Part shown: one piece after another, positions 22,545-33,700 of the stretch
Layout: the number at the start of each line of letters is the position of its first letter
Numbering within the stretch: the first letter of the stretch is position 1
Source: Mytilus trossulus
Taxonomy: Eukaryota > Mollusca > Bivalvia > Mytilida > Mytilidae
Assembly: GCF_036588685.1 (NCBI RefSeq)
Contig: NC_086386.1
Location: 68,818,682 to 68,882,681, forward strand
Direction: 5' to 3'
Length of the DNA: 64,000 bases
The notes under the pieces: model-generated
Seen by the model: the letters and a program-made list of their open reading frames with translations, nothing else
What the model was told of the DNA's origin: nothing
Database searches by the model: none
Translations under genes and position numbers: made by a program

Positions 22545-23536
22545 ACCATCAGGTAATCTCTGTTTGCAGACTGGCTTAATGAAGGTGACCTCAGGTAATC
22601 TGTGTATGCGGACTGGCTTAATTAAGGTGACCTCAGGTAATCCGTAGTGTATTGAGATGCAGGTAATCTGTTTATAAAGACTGGTTTCATAAAGGTGACC
22701 CCAGGTAGTCTGTATATGCAGACTGTTTTGATAAAGTTTACCCAAGGTAATCTGTCTATGAAGACTAATTTTAAAAGGGAACCATCAGGTAATCTATGTT
22801 GGCAGACTGGCTTAATTAAGGTGGCCTCAGGTAATCCGTAGTGTATTGAGATACAGTTAATCTGCTTATAAAGACTTATTTCATTAAGTTTACCTCATGT
22901 AATCTGTCTATAAAGACTAATTGAATAAAGGTGACCTCAGGTTATCTGTGTAAGCAGACTGGCTTATAAATAAAGGTGACCTCATGTAATCTGTCTATGT
23001 AGACTGGTTAAATAAAGGTGACATAAGGTAATCTCTATATACAGACTGGTTTAATAAAGGTGACATTAGGTTATCTCTGTTTGCAGACTGGCTTTATAAA
23101 GGTGACCTCAGGTAATCTGTGTATGCAGACTGGCTTAATTGAGGTGACCTCAGGTAAACCGTAGTGTATTGAGATACAGGTAATCTGTTTATAAAGACTG
23201 GTTTCATAAAGTTGACCTCAGGTAATCTGTATATGAAGACTGGTTGAATAGAGGTGACCTCAGGTAATCTGTTGTGTATGAAGAATGGTTTGATAAGGGT
23301 GACCTCAGGTAATCCGTGTATTAAGATTTGTTGAATAAAAGTGACCTAAGGCTATTTGTCTATAAAGACTGGTTAAATATATATAACCCCATGTAAGCTG
23401 TGTATACATGCATATTGGTTTCATTAACGTGAACTCAGGTAATTAATGTGTATAAAGACTGGCTTAATAAAGGTGATCTCAGGTAATCTGTATTGTATTG
23501 AGATTTGTTAAATAAAGGTGACCTCGGGAAATTTGT
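22545..23536. repeat. 42 bp satellite array, left part
   Basis: About 23 units of a 42 bp monomer with consensus core GGTGACCTCAGGTAATCTGT followed by GTATGCAGACTGGCTTAATAAA. Units are diverged. A 70-residue frame on the minus strand at 22533-22745 shows a 14-residue repeat only because 42 is divisible by three. The array continues at 26101 after a block of nested LINEs. Confidence 0.9.
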
Positions 23537-23747
23537 ACAACAGTTGTTTAGTATTATTGAAAATTCATCACGAGGTCAATTCTACTCAATATTTAAAAAA
23601 GATTTTACTTTAGAAACATATCTGCTAAAACTTCCCGAATATTGCAGGCTTTGGATCACACACTTTAGGTGTTCAAATCTGCGTCTGCCTTTAGAAACAG
23701 GCAGATCGCAAAATATCCCGAGGCATGATAGAATATGTACTTTGTGT

Positions 23748-25734
23748 TTATGGATAATTTTCAGTCAGCTTATAGAGCATCTAATAGAGCTGCAGTAAAT
23801 AAAACATTTTGTGATACTCTTGCATTAGCAGAAAAATATCCCTTTGAGAAGGTTCATTCTAAATTTTGTAAAGCAGTATTAGGACTGAAAAAGACAGCCA
23901 CTAACATATTAAGAGTCTCAACAAAGAAAAAACAAATACACTTCTATTACAACATGCACGGTCATATCCTAGAACAAGTACAATCAGCTAAATATCTAGG
24001 CATTACAATCTCTTCAGATCTTAAATGGAACAAACATATACAACAATCAGCAGCAAAAGCAAATCAATCTTTATCTTTCGTCAGACGCAACCTAAAAATT
24101 AGTTCAAAATTAGTGAAGGAAAGAGCATATCAAACTATAGTAAGACCAAAACTCGAATACTGTTGTACCGTTTGGGACCCATACACATCAGAAAATATAT
24201 ACAGACTGGAACAAGTGCAAAGAAGAGCTGCACGATATACATGCAACAGATTTCACAACACCAGCAGTGTATCTGATATGCTTCAAAATCTGAAATGGCA
24301 AACTCTACAAGAACGAAGGCTTAAAACCAGATTACAAATGTTCCACAAAGTAATAAATAACGAAATTGCTATACCATCACAAGATATTCTGATAAAAAGC
24401 CAGTCAAAAACAAGATCTACTCATCAATTAACATTCAGACAGCTCCAATGCAATAAAGACAGTTTTAAATTCTCATTCTTCAGCCAAACAATCAAAGACT
24501 GGAATAAACTACCACCTGATATTTCAAACAAAACTTCTACAGACAACTTTAAGGATGCACTTACCCATGAAGTACTCCTTAAAACCTTTTCTCACTTAAA
24601 CTAAATGTACCTATTGTTTTTATCTTAATTTAAAAAAAAATAAAATAAAAAATGTAAAAATTAAAAGTTCAATAAAAATTGTAAATCTTAAAAATAAAGA
24701 AAAATTGAAATTAATTTTAAAAAGCAACCTCAATCAGGCATGCGCCAGAATGTAATCTTCAAAATGTTGATGGTATTCTGTAACTAAAGAAGAAGAAAGG
24801 TGCTAGATCAGAATTAGGTAGATTTACTTTGGACTCCTATATAAAAACTCAAACACTCATGTATTTTTATAGAATAAATTGTAATGATATTAATCCCCTG
24901 GTTAAAGAATCTCTACAAACAAACATAAATTTACATTCAGAAGGAATTTATTCTTGGTACTCATTTGCAGTTAAAATTTTTAAAGAAATGAAAATAAACC
25001 CAGAAAATTACTCTGATAATAATGTACCTTTTAAACAATCAAAAAACATGTTAAAATGTAATATAAAAAAGTGTGTTTCAGAGGAATATGAAAAAAATAC
25101 TTTAATTAAACTTTCAAAAATGGATTCCTCATCCAAACTTTGTCTTTATGGGAAATTAAAAAAAAAAATGTCAGTCTGAGGAATATTTAAATTGCAATAA
25201 TTTTATACATAGGCAGTTACTCTCAAAATTTAGACTAAGTGATCATTCCCTAGGCATTGAATTAGGAAGGTACAGAAACATTCCGAGAGCACAAAGATTA
25301 TGTAAAAAATGTGAAGTCTTAGATGACGAATATCATTTCTTTTTGTATTGTGACATTAACACATCTTTGCGTTCTAATCTTTTTGTTTATCTAAAAGACT
25401 ATGTTCCATTATTTCAGCATCTTGATGCATTTAATAAACTTAAACACATTCTAAACCCTATCCCTGAACTTGTTTGTCATATTGGAGTCTTCATTAAACA
25501 GTCTTTAGAACTGAGGGAGTCAGACCCATGTCAGGCAAGGTTATGATGGTGTTTTTTACATACATTTATAATTGAACTCTAATGTTCTATTTTTCCATAT
25601 ATTGTATTGTATTATTTTGTATTTCATTGTATTACATTGTATTTCATTGTATTGCATTGTATAGTATAAAATTATTGTTTCATTGTATTGCTTGACCCTC
25701 ATGGGTGTAATTTTGCAATAAAGATATATGTAAG
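23748..25734 (+). pseudogene. LINE-B relic nested in LINE-A
   Basis: The left part (to about 23908) encodes FEKVHSKFCKAVLGLKKTATN. After an inserted LINE it continues at 24799 with GARSELGRFTLDSYIKTQTL and runs open to about 25157. A frameshift in an A-run (25158-25168) moves it into the frame of LLSKFRLSDHSLGIELGRY, then RLCKKCEVLDDEYHFFLYC (zinc knuckle), ending at 25546. Its 3' UTR has a TTGTATTTCA-type simple repeat and ends near 25734. Boundaries are set by loss and return of LINE-A protein similarity, within about 10 bp. It belongs to the same broad LINE group as the 38.6-41.4 kb element. Confidence 0.8.
23909..24798 (+). pseudogene. LINE-C, 5'-truncated Jockey/CR1-type fragment nested in LINE-B
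   Basis: It encodes the post-catalytic RT region and C-terminus: LRVSTKKKQIHFYYNMHGHI, then SAKYLGITISSDLKWNKHI, RPKLEYCCTVWDPY, LEQVQRRAARYTCNR and FFSQTIKDWNKLPPDI, with a stop at 24602-24604. These blocks are characteristic of Jockey/CR1-group elements. The 3' UTR ends GGTATTCTGTAACTAAAG and AGAAGAAGAA, a simple 3' tail. No frameshift is visible in this fragment, so it is the youngest insertion of the three. A naive gene call over 23735-24604 would be a chimera of LINE-B and LINE-C. Confidence 0.85.
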
Positions 25735-26100
25735 AGTAATATTGGTGATGAATTTCATTTGCTATTTAAGTGTACTTATCAAAATATTGTTGTATTAAGG
25801 GAATAGTTTCTGCCAAGCTATTACACAGTGAACCCTAATTAATAAAAAAATGGAAGGTCTTCTTTCAATATGTAATGTACAACTGTATAAACGTCTTTCT
25901 GTATTTATCAAAAACATTGCAAATATGTTCTGAAAATGTTAAAAAAACACCATGTTGTATGTTATTGCTATATCTTTATACTATGTCATTGATACCACAT
26001 AATTACTTCGTCATGTTTATATAATGCTATTATGTATGACCTCATGTTACACATGTATCTGTGTCTGAGTGTTCAAATAAAATCTTGAATCTTGAATCTT

Positions 26101-26560
26101 GGAAATCTGTTGTGTGGGAAGACTGATTTAATTATGGGGACCTCAGGTAATATGTTGTGTATTAAGGGTGATTTATTAAAGGTGACCGCATGTGATATGA
26201 GGTTTATGAAGTCTGATTTAGTAAAGATAATATCATGTAATCTGCTTTGTATGTTTACTAAAGTCATCAAACAACTTATGTAGGAAGAATGGTTTAGTAA
26301 AGGTGACCTCAGATAATATGTTGTGTATGTAGACTGGTTTAATTAAAGTGACCTCATGTATTCTGTGTATGCAGAATGGTTTAACAAAGGTGACCTCAGA
26401 TAATCTGTGTATGCAGATTGGTTTAACAAAGGTGACCTCAGGTAATCTTTTTTTATTTTTAGACTGGTTTAATAAGAGGGACCTCAGGTAACCTGTTGTG
26501 TATGAAGAATGGTTTGATAAAGCCCGTATGTAATCTGCTGTGAAATATTAAAGTTTAATT
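26101..26560. repeat. 42 bp satellite array, right part
   Basis: Continuation of the array from 22545-23536 with the same monomer, including GGTGACCTCAGGTAATMTGT units. Overlapping plus and minus frames at 26073-26283 are satellite translations. Confidence 0.85.
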
Positions 26561-26564
26561 ACAT

Positions 26565-28375
26565 ACTATAGCACTGTATCTTTTTCTTTCATTAAAATGG
26601 GTACCTGAGGTCACCCTAAAACAAACATTACATTACATAAACAATACAACGTCAATGAAGTCCTACATTTAAGGTGGTATGGGAGTCTAAAATAAAAATG
26701 ATAGAATTTGTTCATACTTTGTCAAAATGTAGTATCTATTGATACATGTTCAAAAATATTATAAAAATGATAGGTCACCGCGCATTTTCTCAAGCTACAG
26801 TTTGTGACAAAATGACAAATTTTGTATGGATTATACAGGAAAAAACAACATTTTGTGAATAGAAACTGAACAAAATGATAGAATTGTAAAATAAATTAGG
26901 AAAAGATTGCTTTCATACAATGCATTGAGAATATCAAAAGAAAAGATAGGGTCACCGTACGTTTTTTTCGGCTAAAAGACAAAATAGGAAAATTTCATGT
27001 AGAGTCCTTCAGAAAATGCACTGTTTTAGAGTTACCTCCCCTTAAACTACCAATTTGAAAATATTCAAAAAAATATAAAAAATAATCGACACTTGTAAAA
27101 TATTAATATTTCTAAGTTATATTCTTAAAAATTGGTTCTTTTAAATGAAAATTCACATTAAATATCTGCATTCCTGCATCAAATTTTACTAGCTTGATAG
27201 AAAATATGGACCTTAGATTCTCTGTTTCTTACAATCCAAGATGGCGAAAGACACCCATACCACCTTAAATGAAGAAATTAGTTTATTACATCATAAGTAT
27301 ATACCCTAGAATTGTATCCTTTATTCATTCATTACAAGGGTTCATATCCCTTAAAACAAACCCGAATATAACCCATTTAACTCATATTAACTCAGTTCAC
27401 CTTAAAATGCATTTCACAAACAATACAACATCTATGAAGTCATAAAACTATGCTATAATAAACCAATTTCTTCATTTTAAATGTAGGACTTCATAGACGT
27501 TGATTATTTGTATTAATTAGAGATGAATTGTTTATATTTTGTGGTATTTTTCAAAAATGCTAGGGTATACACTTATGCTGCAATAAACCAATTTCTTCAT
27601 TCTAAATGTAAGACTTCACGAACATGATTTACATTGCATAGTTTATGTCACATATGTGTTAAGATAGCTTGATTAAAATGGGTTATATTAATTGGTGTTT
27701 TTTTTTTTTTGGGGGGGGGGGGGGGTCCCAGGTTCACTTGTAATGAAGGAATATTTTACACAATGCTATGGTAAATGTATATAATTACTCTGTAATAAAT
27801 TAATTTCTTTCTTTTATAATATGTTACTAATTACTCAAGTCACCTTAACAAATAAATTGTATATTCAATACAACGTCCATGAATTCTTAAATTAAATAAG
27901 AAATAAGTGTATTACAGCCCGTTTTTATACCCTTGGATTGTATCATTTGCATTCGTCACAGGTGTACCTAAGGTCGTCCTACCGAAAACCAACATATATA
28001 TATATATAAACCATTCAACTCGAGTTAACTCGTGTCATTTTAACAAGCACATTACATAAAAAAATACAATGTTCTCGACGACATTTACAATAAAGAAATT
28101 AGTTTACTACAGCATAATTATATACCCTAGCATTATCTCTGTCATTCTTTCAGTACAGGGGTATTGAGGTCACCCTGAAATAACCAACAAAAATAACCCA
28201 TTTAACTCGAGTTAATCTTAACAAGTACATAACATACACTATTCAATGTCCATCATGTTCATGAATTCCTTCATTTAGAATGAAGGATTTGGTCTATTAC
28301 AGTATAATTATAAATCATTGGGTCGTATCTTTTATTTTTTCATAACAGGGTTTCCTGAGGTCACCCTCCCTCCTT
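26565..28375. repeat. Degenerate repeat block in inverted relation to the satellite
   Basis: Diverged units contain CCTGAGGTCACCCT (26606, 28352; variants at 27968 and 28163), the exact reverse complement of the satellite core GGTGACCTCAGG. They also share AAATTAGTTTATTACA, ATATACCCTAG, AACCCATTTAACTCG and ACAATACAACGTC-type blocks. Spacing of units is irregular (about 190-360 bp). A T/G homopolymer pair lies at 27698-27725 (15 G). A MITE is inserted at 26673-27264. Confidence 0.65.
26673..27264. mobile_element. piggyBac-type MITE with TTAA target duplication
   Basis: TTAA at 26669-26672 and 27265-27268 flank a 592 bp unit. Its ends are GGTGGTATGGGAGTCT and, inverted, GACACCCATACCACC. The TTAA duplication and short inverted repeats are the signature of piggyBac-mobilised MITEs (known). 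There is no coding capacity. Removing it restores a continuous ACATTTAAATGAAG in the surrounding repeat. Confidence 0.8.
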
Positions 28376-28441
28376 CGATTTTTTTTTATTGGTATGAAGA
28401 TTTATTCAAATAGGAAACTATATGTTCGTGCTAATTATTCG

Positions 28442-29668
28442 GGAGCGCCCGGGTGAAGAAAAGGCGCCCGGGGGAAAGAAAAAAGCGCCCGGAGAAGAAA
28501 ATATAGCGCCCGGGGAACAGAAAAAGCGCCCGGGGAAAATAAATTAGAAATTTTATTGGCATGAGACAACTTTGTTAAGTTATGAACATTGATTTATTTT
28601 TATTTTAGAAAAGTAATTTGCAAATTCAAATAATTAACATTTGTAAAAAAGCAAAAAAACAAGTATGAATATTTCAATTTTAACAATAATATATGAATAC
28701 TATTTCGAAAGACTGATAATAATGGATCACAGTTTATGCGCAAGATTTATAAAATGTAAGTTGTCAAAAGACATGTTTTTCATGAACGATATCAAAATGA
28801 AAAATGTATAAGACTACTCAGCTTTCACAGATAAACATAAATTTAATCAAATTCAAATCTTAGCATTAAACCCTGATAAGCATAGCCATTGCAACAATTT
28901 TAGTTTTAGAAAAAGATATACTAAATCTATCTCAGCATCTGTATAAAAAAGTGTTTGAATAACAAAATATACTTTTTGATCGAGGTGTCTTTCATGATTC
29001 TTCTATATACTCTTATTTATATTTATTTACTAAGCTCATATACAATTTTGAAATCTAAAATGTAAAAGTGCAACAATGCTTTAGATTTAGCATCGTACAT
29101 ATCCCCATTTATATCAAGTACATATCCCCATTTATATCAAGTACAAAACGAGCAATGTTTAGTTATTTTTTAAGGAAAAAAATATTGTTATAGAATATTT
29201 TTAGTTTCTTCTCCCGGGCGCTAATTGTCTTCCGCGGGCGCTTTTTTTGTTCCCGGGCGCTTTTTAGTAGGACCGAATAGACCACTTTCGAGTTCATCCG
29301 TCACAGGCAAAAACTCGTCAATTATACACGCCTTTATGACGTCATTTACCAGATAGAGGGGCTCGCCTGTATCCCTGCACTATTTACGTTCATCAAGCGT
29401 CTAAGTGATCGTTTTAGTGCAGGATAAACTAGAAATAATGGTTGCTCTGTAGGTACTTACTGACAATTCCCTAATGACAGCAGTGTTGATTGTCTATTTT
29501 CAGAATTCAATTTGCCGAATAATTCGTACAATATAGAATTATAATTTTCCAACCACTCGGTCAACATTGTAAGGAAGTGACGACGCCCCTAAACGCACAG
29601 ATGATGGTGATAAAGGCGCGTATAATTGACGAGTTTTTTCCGGTGACGGATGAACTCGAAAGTGGTCT
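28442..29668. mobile_element. Foldback-type element with inverted arrays of GCGCCCGGGG (hosts a MITE)
   Basis: The left end holds five GCGCCCGG(G) motifs separated by A-rich 10-13 bp spacers (28445-28535). The right end holds three in reverse (CCCGGGCGC or CCGCGGGCGC) at 29212-29261. Between them is about 670 bp of very AT-rich DNA without an open frame. A TA-flanked MITE lies just inside the proposed right border. ATTATTCG occurs at 28434-28441 and again at 29669-29676, a candidate 8 bp target duplication if the MITE entered later. The motif is strikingly GC-rich against its surroundings. Confidence 0.6.
29280..29667. mobile_element. Tc1/mariner-type MITE with TA duplication
   Basis: A 388 bp unit whose ends are inverted: GACCACTTTCGAGTTCATCC on the left and its complement on the right, extending to about 55 bp with TCGTCAATTATACRCGCCTT. 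It is flanked by TA at 29278-29279 and 29668-29669. There is no coding capacity; the 62-residue frame at 29577-29765 runs out of the right repeat. TA duplication with inverted repeats is typical of Tc1/mariner derivatives. Confidence 0.75.
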
Positions 29669-29669
29669 A

Positions 29670-30747
29670 TTATTCGATGACAAATTCCCTAGGATACCTG
29701 AGGGCATCGATTACCTGGCTCAGATCCTTTATCAGCGGACCTTTCTTCCACATTCTTCTTTATAATTCTTTCCTCCACTGTCTGGAGTACCACTACTTTT
29801 GTAGTGTAGCACGGATAAGCAACTGATTACTGTATACTGTAAGCAACTGTGTGCATGTGCAGGAATATTGTACAGTGAATATATGATCGGTGCACAAACC
29901 AGTATTATTTCGCCTAAAATATATTGTCCTAGATACTGGTATAAAGGATATCAACACAGCCTGGCGTACCCACCACCAATTTACAACGCAACGGCAGTTG
30001 GTCTTATCCAAAATGAGCTAAGGCTGCGATCCCAGCCAGAGCTCAATTCAAAACATAAACTTTAAAATAACTTAATGTTAAATCATTTTTGTAGACGTGC
30101 AGGAAACTGTTCCATCACCATACTATATACATCTGTGCTCCATATAAATCACACATGTTATGTCAATTATACACTAATCAATGTATATTACTTTAAAAGT
30201 TCATGCACTGTGGCATATACTAAAATCTAAAACACTTCGTGTACCACCAAATTATCAATGTTACTGTGACAGTTTGTAACTCAGCACATAACTCAACTTT
30301 GTATTGTTCATTCAAAACTGACCAATATGCACATTTTTATTGGTACTTCACTCGGATTTCCTTTTACACTGCACCAGTAGCCTTATATCTCCTACTTCAC
30401 TAAAAAAACACACAAGAAGTTAAGTTAGGGAGGGAATAAGTAGCTTACATAATATTTAATTTATCACCTATTTGGGACAAATATTTATTTATCCGAGTAT
30501 AATTTCTTTATACCTTAATAGAAAAATCATTTCTTAACTTAATAGAACACTTAGCCATATTTCAACCCTTAAGTTTCCTTGCAACCTTAAATATAATTAT
30601 TGCAATAAATAACAGGACACAGGGCTTACTTAACATTAAATTGTCATATTAAACCTTTAACTGTTTATTAATAGTAATTTAATAAATTACTTTATTGTAT
30701 TTTAAACTATTAAATAATTTTAAATGACTTTAAATGACATTGCCATC
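29670..30747. other. No gene seen; probably includes the 3' UTR of the minus-strand LINE
   Basis: AT-rich. The portion next to 30747 should be the 3' UTR of the LINE whose ORF2 ends at 30748, but I cannot find its 3' tail or target duplication. Two overlapping short frames near 29793-30065 have no recognisable features. Confidence 0.35.
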
Positions 30748-33700
30748 CTAGCTGCCTACTAACTCCAGTATAGAACATCTTTTATGGTGCAAGGCAAATA
30801 CCATTCCTCGTGTTATGGCCTCAATTTTCTCCATAAATAAGAACGTCTGTATTAATATTGGAACTTGTGGACTAGAGACATCCAAAATCACTCTCAATAG
30901 CATTGAATTGTTTGAGAAGACTAAATTTCCTATTTCATGATTAAAGTCATAAAGCAGAGTTCTTAGCTTAGGAATAAATTCATTCCTCACAGTATCTGTA
31001 CTAGCACATTGTAGCAAGAAATGTTCAGTATCTTCGATCTCATCCATACACAATGGACATATCGCACTTACTTCATACTTGTTAAATCTACTACGATTTG
31101 ATTGCAGTGTATACACTCCTGTAAGTAATCTAGCTTTTACATTAGCTTTCATAATAGAAATAGAGTCAAGTCCTGTGTTGGCCCAAACGTTATGAACAGT
31201 TCCACAATTCATTGACATAGGATGCAAGAAGCGAAGAGTAGATTTGCCTTCTGCCATATTCGTTATCTTCTGTTTCCAGAACGTTTCTATTCTCTGTTTC
31301 ACATAGATTTTCCAGCTTTCTCTATTTGGAATCGAGTTTAAAATGTCAAAAATAGATTCAAATTCATACAATGAGAGTATAGCGTCCACATATATAAACC
31401 AGCTATGAGAGGTGTTATCCTTCATCACAAGTTGTCTAATACAAATCTCCTTCTCTATATCATTATTTCGCACAATGTTACCAAAGTTCACTAAAATTTG
31501 TCTATGTAAAAACGCTTCTATTGGCATTTGGCCAGACAGAATATATATTGCTGCATCAGCGGTTCGTTCTGGCAAATTTTGCAGAATTTTAAGTTGTGAT
31601 TTGTGAAAAAAGTTCAATTCATCCAATTCCTTTCTGCTAAGTGTTACACAGTCTAGTCCAAAAATTAATCGTGGGCGAACATATGTATTCCATAGTTTGA
31701 TGACTATATTTGGGTTGACTCCATTATATCCGTGCATACCTGCACCCATTAGCGAATAGCAGGTTCGTCTAGCTAATTTAATTCTTTCTGATACCAAACA
31801 TTTTTCTTCTGAATTTCGATTAATTCCCACATGAGTATATGAAGCAACATGTTCTATAGGTTTTTCATGTAAATAAAATTCATCCACACATTTTTCATTT
31901 CTTCTACTATTGAAAGTCATAATTTTACTTTTAGCTTCACTAATAAAATATCTATCTTTATTTGCAAAAGTTTCTTGTAAATTTAACATTGTCTGTAATG
32001 AAATAGCATCTTCCGCCAATAACACAATATCATCTGCGCATGCTGGTGAAGCAATATGTATCGTTCCAATACGGAAGCCCAAATGCTTGTTTTGATACCA
32101 ATCTAATAATGGATTAATATAAAGTTTATACAGAGTAGGAGACAAAATACCTCCTTGTCTAACTCCCTGTTGCTCATCAAAAGCTCTAGAAAACTGTCCA
32201 TCCCACTTAACCTTTGATCTCATCTGTTGATACCATTTATATACAACAAACCAATCCTCATCCTTAATTCCAGACTGAAAAAGTTTTAACATTAAAGAGT
32301 CATGCCACACAACATCAAATGCTTTAGAGGCATCAATAAAGGCTACAAATACTTTCTTTTTACGATCCTTTGCATCAGCTAGCGCCTCAGTAAGCAATAA
32401 AGCTGCATTTGTTGGAGATACCCGTTTAGTAAAACCACGTTGCAATTTATTTTGAAGTCTATCTAAATCTGGTGAAATTTTCGACAAATGTATAGTCTCA
32501 AAAACTTTTCCCATTATACTACATACTGTAATTCGCCTATAAGAATTTGGATCCTGCAAGGGTTTACCATGACTCTTGTGTATTGGTGTAATAATTCCAG
32601 ACTGAAAAATTTCAGGTACATCTCTTTCTTGTAAAACACGATCAAAAAGAGCTTTTAAAATTATAGGTACTATTTGACCACCACATTTCAAATGTTCACT
32701 CATTAGATTTAATTCGTCAGGTGACTTTCCATTTTTCATTTTGCTTATAGCTGCTGTAACTTCATCTAAAGTTGCATATTGCCTTCCCTTATTCCCTGAA
32801 TTTTGTAGTGTCAAAATATTTTGTATATTACGCTTCACAGTTTGATGCTGATGTTCACAAAATGATGAACTTGTAGATAAAGTACTTAATTTTTCGAAAT
32901 ACGAGGCCCATCCATCCCTTATTTCTTCTGAGGACTCAAGATTTATGCCATCAATAACTAATTTAGTCAGTTTCTTAACTTGTCCAGTTCTTTGAATATT
33001 AATAAGTTTGTAAAAGAGCTTCTGATTTGAAGTATACGAGTCCATTATTTCATAGTACAGTTTATATCTATTATTCGCATCCAGCTGCCTCTGAGCTTGT
33101 CGAAGTTTCTTTTTAGCCACTTTACAGTTCACCCATAGAGCGTTAGTTTCACATTTATTTCCCCCATCTTGTTTAAAAATATTATATGCTTGTTTACTGT
33201 CATGACATAGACTTCTCAAATTTATAGGCCACGGCTTTAATTTTCGAACCCTACGTTTTTTAACCTCCTCTGAAGATTCCTCTGCACTCGTTTTAAAAAT
33301 ATCAGCCACATTTTGAAATTGTTCATCTAAAGTTCCAGATGTAATATCTAAGGAATTAAATTTTTCATCAAGTAGCCTTTGGTACTTCAACGTATCACAT
33401 TTCTCCCAGTTGATTCTATTCGTCGTAGCAGTATTGACTACATCATTCTTTTCTGACGCATATAAATTACAGATAAAGTTGGCGGTCACTGGCACATGAG
33501 ATGACAAATTTAACGGCGACATACAATATATATCTGTCTTAGTAAAAAAGTTATTATCATTAAAAGCTAAAATATAGTCTATTTGTGACGAAGCTTTGTC
33601 ATTATGGTGAAAAAAAGTATGACTAGAAGGATAATTCCTTGGTACACATAAGTTTATTTCCTGTATTGATGTTAAAAACACTTTGTCTCTTGTAGTTTTC

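Larger units (their letters stand above)
23537..26100 (+). mobile_element. LINE-A relic, 5'-truncated, hosting two further LINEs
   Basis: Left part 23537-23747 encodes RGQFYSIFKKDFTLETYLL ... LPLETGRSQNIPRHDRICTLC. The right part resumes at about 25735 with SNIGDEFHLLFKC, completing the C-x2-C...H-x4-C zinc knuckle typical of the C-terminus of this LINE group. The 3' UTR ends with an AATAAAAT and a short TTGAATC tandem tail at about 26083-26100. It is flanked by GGAAATTTGT (23527-23536) and GGAAATCTGT (26101-26110), a plausible 10 bp target duplication within the satellite. It is inactive: only the last tenth of the protein remains and it is interrupted. Confidence 0.8.

Noticed and set aside
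22545..23536. CRISPR-like array
   Set aside because: The 42 bp units are contiguous diverged tandem repeats without unique spacers, in eukaryotic DNA.
23735..24604. Single 289-residue host protein
   Set aside because: The first third belongs to LINE-B and the remainder to LINE-C; it is a chimeric frame across an insertion junction.
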